Of a stretch of DNA of 64,000 nucleotides, positions 36,271 to 45,316 are shown in pieces (positions within the stretch are counted from its first letter, which is position 1; each line of letters begins with the position of its first letter). The notes below the pieces were generated by a model. The model had not been told where the DNA came from, searched no databases, and worked only from the letters and a program-made list of their open reading frames with translations. The translations under genes and the position numbers were made by a program. The DNA lies in contig JARUPY010000434.1 in the NCBI GenBank assembly GCA_029817715.1, positions 434,001 to 498,000 of the forward strand. Direction: 5' to 3'. Source of the stretch: Melastoma dodecandrum (Eukaryota; Streptophyta; Magnoliopsida; Myrtales; Melastomataceae).

Positions 36271-36414
36271 GATTAGAGATTAAATCTTGAGAATACAGAG
36301 GAGGAATAGACTACAAAATACGTTTCTTTACTTCGGATCGATCGAAGATCAAGTCCGCTTCCTGAGGACTTCAACATAACATGTTTTACATTATTCTAAT
36401 TCAATGTGATGTTA

Positions 36415-36720
36415 TTTCATACGAGCTCACAATCCTGCATTGAAGCATGCGCGCAGCTCTGTACGGACAAGTGTCTGAACACGTTGGTCATTTCCAAGTG
36501 GAGGCAGTCTAGCATCCCGAACTCATCAAGTCCTTGGAGCAACGAGCATTTATCTGTACGTGTAGGAATCCGGAAGAGGAGACTTGTTATAATATTTGTG
36601 TTCCTTCTAGCCCGGCATCGGTTTCCACAGATCTTTCAAGACACAGAAGATCCTCCGGAGCGCGACCATTTTTACTGGGCTGCATTACGACACTTCTTTG
36701 TAGAACGCAATATCATCTTC
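36415..36720 (-). pseudogene. Gnk2-like pseudogene
   Basis: Minus-strand reading keeps the order of the intact gene at 27619-28026: NKSPLPDSYTY aligns with NKSPYPGYIVY, CSKDLMSSGC with CSKDLTAKAC, and QDCEL with QDCEL, with TCAAGTCCTTGGAGCA shared exactly at DNA level. Frame changes and stops disrupt it and the signal peptide region is not recognisable. It is a decayed tandem paralogue, same orientation. Confidence 0.8.
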
Positions 36721-37291
36721 AAAGTAACTATATTTCCATATATTTCTGGTCATTTCTAAAACTAGAACCATATTTCGCAATATCATTTTAAAAGTAACCA
36801 TATTTTCGTATATTTCCTGTCATACTTGTGCGAACAAGTTAGTTTCTTAGTTTTGTCTACAAAAGCTTTTCTTGTGCACCAGTCACTTCGCGATGCTCTC
36901 TTCCACCTACTCGTAAGAGGACCTAACTAAACCACAAATTCCAAGGACTGGTGCACTAAAAATACTGTCCTCTTGCTGCATAACTCAGTTAATCACAACT
37001 GCACCAATTGATAATATTACATTGATCAAAGCACACAGGAACAAGGTGTGCATCCTATTACACCAGTTGTGGTAGAACTTCACGTCTACTGAGTAGAAGG
37101 GACCAGAGGTCACCGGATGCTAAACATTAATCACGTTAATAATTTACTACCATAAGCGTAAACATACGACAGTAATTGTGAGCCTGTCTCGTCACATCCA
37201 GATCGGGTGGCCATACTACACCTACTGGGCTATACAAACCTGCTATTCATATTGCAGGATGGGAGCAACACCAGTAAGACTGACTGATCAC
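36721..37291. other. Spacer, 3' flank of the CAMTA gene
   Basis: No gene seen. A short near-duplication, CATATTTCCATATATTTCTGGTCATTTC and CATATTTTCGTATATTTCCTGTCAT (each shown in part), lies at about 36728-36825. The 3' UTR of the minus-strand CAMTA gene probably occupies the right part. Confidence 0.45.
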
Positions 37292-40200
37292 TCAAATGCC
37301 AGGGTAAGGCATTTCCAAAAGCTGCTCTATATCAATGAGGTCATCGAAACCAGGTGTTTCCTCAATGCCGTTGCTCGAGCTCGCGTATTTCTCCTGTAAA
37401 GCCTAGACACACGGAAAGAAAGAAATCAGTCACTAACACCTCTTCAGACATGGTCCAGCATGGATGCAATCTCGTGACAAAAATTCATCGATCAGTGCAT
37501 CAATAAAGCGGCTCGTCATTATAAGTAGAAAGGACATTTTGGAAGAAGATTTATTTACCTTGGACAATCGCATCTCGGACACAACCTTTGACAGCCTACT
37601 GTACTGGTCCCTTGCATCGGGGTATTGTGCCATGGACTTCACTCTGGCAAGCGCTTTCTGCAGCCTTTCCTCCGTCTGCTTTCTTCCTTGTCTCAGAAAA
37701 TCATCATCGTCCTCACTCTTAGATGCATCTTGTGCATTGGAGGCTCCGGTGACTGCTTTCAGCGCGAAGCTACGCAAACCATTTCTCTTTCGTCTCCACC
37801 GCAGAATAACCTTCTCCAGGATCCCAACTGACCAGATAATCTTCTTGTGATTTTTCCTAGCCTTGTGACCTCGAAAATGGGCCTTCCAAAGGACAAATTC
37901 AAGTTAGTAATCATTTTCATTTTCCGTTTCTTCCGGAAACCTATAAAAGGTGAATGTACCTGAATCGTCACAATCCTTTTTCTCGTAATCAAAAACTCTT
38001 TTCGGCCTTTCCATCCTCTGAATTTGTTTTGTATACGAGTCGCAGCGGTATGCAACGGGTCATCACCTTTCCCAGGAATGTAGGTCTTAGAGGCAATAAG
38101 TGATAGTGCAGATTCATCTGACATCCCAAATTTATCATTGCCTAGGCCCCTTGACTGCTTTCTCTGGAAAGACATCATCCGGAATGCTTGGTGAATGCGG
38201 GCAGCAGCTTGCGTAGCATTACAGACTGCAGATAATGAATTTTTAAGTGACAGATGACTCGACGATTCTCCGTCTCCTGATTGAATACTATTTCTTTCCA
38301 TCAGGATTGCTGTGACCCCAGATTTATCAACCATTTGGCCTTCGTTGTTATGCAGATTAAGAAGTGAAAGATGAACACTCAGATCAGATTCCGCAAGGAA
38401 CCCAGAGATCCCCTTATGTCCATTGTCCGATGCCAGATCTGCCGGTGTCCTGCCACTAGGATGTACAGAACAAGGATTCGTCAATGCTCCAGGGGATGCA
38501 CCAAGGGAGATGAGAGAAGCCACTGTCCCTTCCCTGGCATACAAAAAAAGGTTAACAAAATGAAACTGGAAGCACACACTAGATCAACAAAGTAATCTAA
38601 CCTGCCACAAGATGCCGCCCAGTGAAGAGCAGTCCACCCATTCGCATCTCGGAAATCTATGCTTACACCGGCCATGACAGTCTGTTGCAACGCCCAATCA
38701 TAGCCAAGAGCAGATGCAAGGTGCAATACTCCCTGGCCACCTTCGTCCAACACACTTGCACCTTTCCCGCCTTCAGCAGATTTTCTTATCAACCATTCAC
38801 ATAATTTCTGCTTGAGTAGGTTTTGACATGCCTGTTCCTTCGGTATCTCAGGAGATAACTCATTAGCAGCAAGCATCAGCAAATCATCCCACCCACCACA
38901 ATCTTCATTGATCAACGAGTCAATATTACGGCTCAACTCAGTGTTCTCGCTCTGGTCAGGGAGGTCGACATCAGCCGAGCAAGGAGTATCTAAACATAAT
39001 AACTTTGCAAACCTTGAGTTTAGTATGTGGACAGCATTTCCATTATCTGAAGAACCACCATCACCATATGATTTTTTCCCACGGTATTCAAATTCTCGGA
39101 TTTCGCTGCAAGCCAACCGATTAGAGCATGTAATGTAAAAAGGAACCCTCCCTTCTTCATGCATAGGGGCACAGCAGTGAAGAACGCCATCAGCTATAAC
39201 CTCTGCAGGAACTTCCACTTCACCGAACATGCAAGACCACTGGAACACTTCCGCTTCCTTGAGTCTTTTCAACAACCTTCCAGTTATTAAGACCTGAAGC
39301 TGCCTTCCATAAGATATAACAGTAAAGGAAATTAGAAGAACTTGAAAGGGAAGGAACGAGTAATACCTGGATAACCGAACCAACGTATGTCCAACTAGGT
39401 GAAATATCCGTAATGCTAAAAAGCTGCTCCTGTGAAATCAAAGGATCGAGTATGTAGTTATTGTCCTGCTCCCGAGATGGATCAGATGACTGGAATGTTG
39501 CATCACCATCTGTAGTGGCCCAGAAGGTCCCAGGAGTGGATTGTGGAAGCAATATGTCGTCACCGAGCTCCTTGCTCATCCACCTATTGAAACTATCAAT
39601 CTTCTTCAGACCTTCCTCTGCCAGGACATCTGAAAAGCGTGATCTTGGCACAAATAGATGGTTGGATCTCTCAAGTGGGAGGGGGGATGATTGCGTCATG
39701 ATACTGGGTTCAACACTCAATTCTGAGATATCAGCTTTTTCCCGGGCTGTCATAGTAGAAGGCTCGCCAGAAATGAGTGGATCAGAACATTTTACTTCCT
39801 CTTGAGACACAGCTCCATAAACTTGCAGTAAATCTCCCAGCAGCTTCTCGTCAGCAGACCACTAGATGTAAAAGCAATCAAATATCAAATAAGAACTTAC
39901 ATATGCCCATATTTTTAAGCAAACAAAAATTGGTGGTAGGTAGACAATCAATAGTCTACACATGAAAGAAAGGTAAAGAAGAACAATCATTAGATATACC
40001 GTCAGAAAATGGTAGTTTTACAAAATAAACTTCAACTCACAATACATCGAGGTAAGGTCCTCAATCAATGAGAAAGTTCTGAGCATGCACCCAATATTTT
40101 CAGTTTCCAATGGCCATCTGATATTTTCTTAGTTTAAAATAACTTCATAACATATTATTGCCAAAATATCAGTACAAGGCATGAAGTAGAGTCCCGGATT

Positions 40201-43200
40201 CTATACCAGATCACTAGCGTGGTTTCCAAACCGGACTGCTTCTCCACGAGAGATGAGACCCAGCTCAGGAATAACAGGAACTTGCCCTCCATAATACTCG
40301 TCTGTGAATTCAGGGTTACATCCATAAGTAAGACGCCTCCCATGAAAATAAAATTTATGACAGAAATTTATTGTTCAACAACTTATTTACTTGGATGTGG
40401 AACATGCATGGCATAGTAAGGATCGGTTGATCCATTCTCCGGATTCCGCGTTTCATTCTCTTCTTTCTGAACAGAATTGTGGGTTCCTGAGATTGGCTGA
40501 TTGTTATAAGTTGTGCAAAGATAAATAGTCATTATAAGCTGGAACCCTTTCAGACAAAGTCATTGCTACACTACTATAAAGATAGTATTGAACCTGACTC
40601 CACATCCTCGTATTCTGAGACTTGAATACCATTTGAACATGTTGTATCCATGGTTTGTGAATGAATTTGGTAGTTGCTCAGTTTAAAGTTAGAAGACAGA
40701 GAACTTTTCATATCGTAATTCCTGTCAATTGTCCCAGTTTCACGGAATGGGGGATACCCATCTGTTTCGTTTAATCTATGGGCATTTATCTTGCTTCCCT
40801 GAGAAAAGCAGCCAAACTAGGATAAGGAATGTGATATGCAAATTGCAAACATTGAAATCTGTTCTTGAGAAAATGGGCTTTTATGTCAGAAACTTAGAAT
40901 CCTTTGCAAGTCATAGTATTTGTAGCATTCTCTCATCAACGTAAACTAAGGGGTTAATCCATGTGTGCTACACATTACAGAAACTCCTCTATGTCCCTCC
41001 ATTTCACAACATGCTAGAATCACAAAAGATTATATCTATTTTCACCTCTAGATGTAGGGGCAACAGGTTAACTCCTTCAGAATCAAATAGCAGAATAAGA
41101 ATGAGATCATTAAATATACCTTGAGTTCCAAGTAGTGCACCAGAACAATATGTGAGAAGGCCCTGCAGCATAAAATGAACTCCAATGTGAAAGAGATGTC
41201 AATAGAGAGAATAAAATCGTATTCTTTGAGAGCTTAAGAAGCAGTAATACGAGAACAGAAGTACTCAACTGTCAAGAAATTTACAGTTTCTTGTGGTCAT
41301 TAATTAGCCTTCAAAAGAAGAGAGGACTAGATGCAGACCATAGTAAAGTGCATATTGCTATAGAAAAATTCCAAGAGGCCCAAAAACCTTGCAGATAACT
41401 CACTCTTCAAGCATCCAGTAAGTTCGTCTTTGGAAACTCTCATCTTGTTCTCCATGTGCATAGTAACAATGTAGTACGTCAACTCTTCCTGCCTGAACAC
41501 CAAGGTCTGAGACCAATGTAATGCCATCTAAACTAGACAAATCAGCAGTACGAGACAGACAAACCTTGAGTTTTTCATGCGCTTCCTTTACCGTCTTCCC
41601 ATCTCCCCTTTTCCTCCAGTTATGGCCATCTTTTCTGAAATATCTGAGCACCTTTTTATTAAAAAGAAATAAAGAACCACCTGATTCAAGACAAATTATG
41701 CCGCATTAGTTCAATTATTAGTCAAATTCGGCACAAAAGATACAAGATCACAATAAAAGAAGCTGGAGAATAGAACTGCCACTAATATTTAACCATTCTT
41801 TTTCTTAATGTCCAATTTTTCATGATTCCAATGTTAATATGATGGCCTATACTTTGTCTTGGAACTCTGAAAACACAATTTCAAATCTCAAAGTCAAAAA
41901 AAGCAAACTAGGTAATAGTAAAACAAGGAAACAAAAGAGGGACGACAGCATTTGCATGACATATAAGGACAGAATCCCAAACTCCAGCAAAAGATAAAAT
42001 CCAATCAATGCAGATACTTGATTCTCATTGTAACTCATAAGAATGCCACAAGCTCGATCACAAAATAGGTAACCAAGGCTGATATGGACGCAGGTTGGAT
42101 TTGGTTAACACGGCAGTGAACTCTCCGAGTTTTGGTAATATAGAATGCAATTCCTAGAACTTGACAATGATGAAGACAACAACAACGATGCTAAGCCATT
42201 TTCCACCAAGCAGGGTCCACTCTGCCGATCTATCTTCTCTACAAAGCTAAAACTATGTTGCTTATCATGTCCTTTGTTGTATAACCCTGCCATTTCACTT
42301 TATTTGTACATCGATTACCTCCATGCACCCGTGAGATGTTAATCACATTAAGGAGGGCATAAAGTGAATATCACATTTAGGAAAATCCAAAAAACAAAGT
42401 GGACATAACTGCCATTTTCCAACATAAATGGTCGAGAAACAACGTTGCTATAAAGATAAAATAAATATGAGCGTGCAATGGAGCGTACTTGGCGGCTTGT
42501 TCGCAGGCTCTGGAGCAATCTGGAATTGTTTATAATTCTGGAGGATTTGGCATATTTCAATAGGGCGTAACCACCGGTATTGTGCCTCTAAAAGTATCTG
42601 CTTCATCTCTACAGTCATGGGAAAATCTAGTCACAAATCATGATGCTTTTATGCAGGATAGACCCCATATAATGCTAACCTGATGAATGTTATGATAGAA
42701 CACATGACTAACCTTACCACAGTAACAAATTCAGAAATACAAAGAATTGACTCAAACAAAATTTAAGGCAATGCCTAAAAAACAACAGTAAGTGACTTCT
42801 GCTAAGATGCCAGAAGCAATACAACAAATGAGCTAACATGGCTTAAGTGGCCCACCACATGCCTCCAAGTAACAGAACAACTCCTAGTGTCACTAGTAAA
42901 GACAGCAATACCGACAGCCAGTACTTTTCTTGTGCTTTGCAAGGCCCCAACTGCCGCAACTAAATAAACCCAACGAGGTAAACCCCCCCTCCAAAAAAAA
43001 AAAGGCAAACCTCCATGGATCCCATACCACTAATAGCTCGAAATCGCACTGTGTTCTGAGCAGATCAACACGAAGAACCCTCTGAAATAGGACAAACTAC
43101 AAAGTCTCAAACATCAACGCGCCACAAAAGCTGCATCCTGGCCCCCTTGACCCAACTCACACAACGGGCTCGCTTTGCCGCTGCCGAGGCTTTCACATCC

Positions 43201-43369
43201 TAAAACTAAAACAAACCAACTAACGAAGCCAACCCAACTGAATCTCTCTCTCTATATATATATCTCTCTAGATCTTATGCAACCAGCTGAAGAAAGTGAA
43301 ATAGAAAAGAGAAGGGTACGTACCGAGTTGGTCGGGGAGGCAGAAACGCCTGTCGTGTTGTTCCGCCAT
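37292..43369 (-). CDS. CAMTA: Calmodulin-binding transcription activator (CAMTA1/2/3 type), 13 exons
   Basis: Exons on the minus strand: 43369-43324, 42608-42489, 41680-41565, 41492-41404, 41162-41120, 40798-40594, 40486-40391, 40301-40207, 39861-39367, 39293-38602, 38533-37960, 37882-37559, 37393-37292. All GT-AG; phases join to 998 codons plus stop, normal for the family. The CG-1 DNA-binding domain (about residues 15-140) shows QILLEAQYRWLRP, KVLRYFRKDGHNWRKRGDG, DVLHCYYAHGEQDESFQRR and HIVLVHYLELK. Then a TIG domain (near 410-500, ITDISPSWTYVGS), ankyrin repeats (DEGGQGVLHLASALGYDW, NGWTALHWAA), IQ motifs (AARIHQAFR, AATRIQNKFRGWKGRK, AHFRGHKARKN) and the calmodulin-binding stretch IIWSVGILEKVILRWRRK. 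CAMTAs are nuclear, bind CGCG-type sites and link Ca2+ signals to defence and cold responses. The CG-1 sequence resembles CAMTA1-3, not CAMTA4 or 5/6. No defect. Confidence 0.95.
43237..43273. repeat. TC/TA microsatellite in CAMTA intron 1
   Basis: CTCTCTCTCTATATATATATCTCTCTAG-type run just inside intron 1 (minus-strand gene). Confidence 0.8.
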
Positions 43370-43775
43370 TGAATTTTTGCACTAGGAAAGGGAAAGGAAA
43401 AGGGCAAAAGGTATAGAGAGAGATAATAGGGGGAGTGTCGTGGGGGGGGTGGGGGGGGTTGGGTTTAAACCGCCGCCGTTGTGGAACAGACTCGAGAAAT
43501 GAGTGTATTTTTCTTTTTTTACAGTTACAGCTGTTGTCCTGAGGAATAACGAATGGAATGAAGAAAGAAGACGGGCGTTTCCCCGCGTGCTTGCCGCTGG
43601 TCAAAGCGGTCCCCCCACTAACAAAAATAACTTGAGTTTACACTTAACTTACATTTTGGGACTTGAATCTTGAAAAAACTTGCGCCCCTATGGACGGATG
43701 CGGCTAACGACGTGACGTACAAGCAAATCACCGTTTCATCAGTGTTACTACAACGCTGGCTAACCCCAAAAGGAA
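43370..43775 (-). other. Promoter and leader region of the CAMTA gene
   Basis: Contains a G-rich run on the plus strand (43441-43460) and AACCGCCGCCGTTG. No transposon domain. No confident TATA box was assigned. Confidence 0.45.
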
Positions 43776-44017
43776 TGTTAGAAATGTAACTCGACAAGTG
43801 TACGACAAAATTAAGAAATTATTTAAAATTGGCAAAATTTAAATTATAAAATACGTTGAATGGATATTCCTTTTATAATGAAGAAGGTAGGGTGTGCATT
43901 GACTTTAGGTATTTGAAATTTTTGAATGATTGGACTAAAGAACGCATGTGCCACTTATCATAAAACTATGAACACAATATTCAACTCCCTTTTGGGGAAA
44001 ACTACATAAGTCTACAT
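43776..44017 (+). pseudogene. Ty3/gypsy reverse transcriptase relic, left part, interrupted by a copia insertion
   Basis: KIKKLFKIGK and KYVEWI near 43806-43865, followed by a broken fingers/palm region. It shares near-identical DNA with the relic at about 11700-11760 (AAAATTAAGAAATT). It continues at 50634 after the young copia element. Frames are full of stops. Confidence 0.7.
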
Positions 44018-44529
44018 TGTTGGAATTTTATTGAACATTTGTTTTCTTTCTTTTGTTTTGTTTAAAAAATTCATTTGGGCTATAATTAATTATATTTTGT
44101 CTATCTTGAAAAACCGGGTTGTATGTTGATTACGGGACAATGCATGATAGTCCATTGAGGTTCGGTGATCTTTGTTATGGACTTTTGCGACATCTCGGTT
44201 ATTGTATGATGTGGGCTAGACGGCAACTCGGTGTAGGCCTAATGTTGACATAAGCCCGTGATGGAAGGGCCTGTCACGTTTATAATAGCGCTAGGTCCCC
44301 TCTCCCACTGATGAATTAATCAGATAGTTCCATCGGCCGTCTCATCAGGAGGGAGGGGAAGACCTAGGGCACTTTCCTGATTGTTCTTGCAGATCGTACT
44401 CACGGATCTTGGCTTCCGCTTTTGTATTGGAGATTATGGCACAATCAGGTACGCCTCCGTTTTCCCCGTTTTTTTTTGGTGTCCCAAATCGATACGGTGA
44501 TCTTGGGTTAGCGATAAGATTCGCTTATA
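44018..44529 (+). repeat. 5' LTR of the young copia element
   Basis: 512 bp, starts TGTTGGAATTTT, ends TTCGCTTATA. TATA-like TTTATAATA at 44279-44287 puts transcription start near 44315. An ATG at 44436 (ATGGCACAATCAG) followed directly by GTACGC lies inside the LTR, and is discussed as a spliced Gag start. Confidence 0.95.
44436..44448 (+). CDS. Predicted first coding exon of Gag, inside the 5' LTR
   Basis: ATG GCA CAA TCA G, then donor GTACGC. It is four codons plus one base, and joins in phase to the exon starting at 45360, within the frame of the long ORF. It lies about 120 nt after the predicted start site, with only a two-codon upstream ORF (ATGAATTAA) before it. Short exons of this kind are only predictions until transcript data exist. 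Confidence 0.5.
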
Positions 44530-44531
44530 TG

Positions 44532-44543
44532 TGGTATCAGAGC
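44532..44543 (+). other. Primer-binding site, complementary to initiator tRNA-Met
   Basis: TGGTATCAGAGC, two bases after the LTR end. It matches the 3' end of plant initiator tRNA-Met over 12 bases and then diverges (AACCG). Confidence 0.95.
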
Positions 44544-44676
44544 AACCGTTTGTCGATTTGGGATCCGCACGATGTTTGATTATGTATTTCTGAAAAGATT
44601 TCGCGATTTGGGATCGATTCTGGTGATTAGGATCGGTTTTCGCGAAATTAGGTTTAGAGAAGACGAACAGACGTCA

Positions 44677-44837
44677 TTCCGCAGCTGCGACGGATTATTC
44701 CGCAGCTGCGACGGATTATTCCGCAGCTGCGGAACATTCTGCTACCGCGCGCCGCAGCTGCGGCGGATCATTCCGCAGCTGCGGAACATTCTGCTACCGC
44801 GCGCCGCAGCTGCGGCGGATCATTCCGCAGCTGCGGA
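44677..44837 (+). repeat. GC-rich minisatellite with CCGCAGCTGCGG palindromes
   Basis: Seven GCAGCTGC cores within 161 bp. First come 20-bp units (TTCCGCAGCTGCGACGGATTA), then two copies of a longer unit of about 51 bp (GGAACATTCTGCTACCGCGC then GCCGCAGCTGCGGCGGATCA). Followed by an A tract (44841-44857). It lies between primer-binding site and gag. Confidence 0.95.
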
Positions 44838-44938
44838 GTTAAAAAAAAAAAAAAAAAGGGTTATTATTGAGCGTACATATATGACTAAGGGAACATGTGA
44901 TTTTTGTGAGTGAACTTGTCGGTGTTCTCACATTTGTG

Positions 44939-45170
44939 CTGTAAGCGTTTGGCTGCCAAAGTGGCTCGTTTACAGTGACAGGTGGGTCATCTGACGGGCA
45001 TGTGCATTAAGGGTAAGCGGCTTTTGGATTTGTGCTCTGGTCGTTTGGTTGCCAAAGCGACTCGACCTGAGTGACAACCGGGTTTTCTTACAATCGCGCG
45101 TGTTCTCAGCAAGTGAGTTATCTCATATTTGTGCTTTGAGTGCTTGGCTGCCAAAGCGGCTCACTCAAAG
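44939..45170 (+). repeat. Three tandem hairpin modules in the copia leader, with covarying stems
   Basis: Outer 9-bp stems at 44939-44947/44967-44975, 45035-45043/45063-45071 and 45134-45142/45162-45170. Each encloses a 19-nt loop containing (T/C)TTGG(C/T)TGCCAA, itself able to form an inner hairpin. Modules are 96 and 99 nt apart; ATTTGTGC precedes each stem, and GTGACA follows it. Stem 1 has one G-U, stem 2 one mismatch, stem 3 none, although the stem sequences differ strongly. Confidence 0.85.
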
Positions 45171-45316
45171 TGACAGGTGGGATTTTCTCGGACTTGTTGA
45201 GGGTTGCTAGAGTGTCTTGACTTTGCTGGTGTGGGGTCCTTCTGCCCAAAGGTGTTGGATTCACTGCATTTGGCGTTGTTTGAGGCTCTCTGTTTGATAG
45301 TCTATGTAAATGACTA

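Noticed and set aside
40486..40500. Acceptor AATCAG at 40496/40497 for CAMTA exon 7
   Set aside because: It breaks the reading phase; the next AG (CTCAG, exon start 40486) keeps phase and gives the expected sequence.
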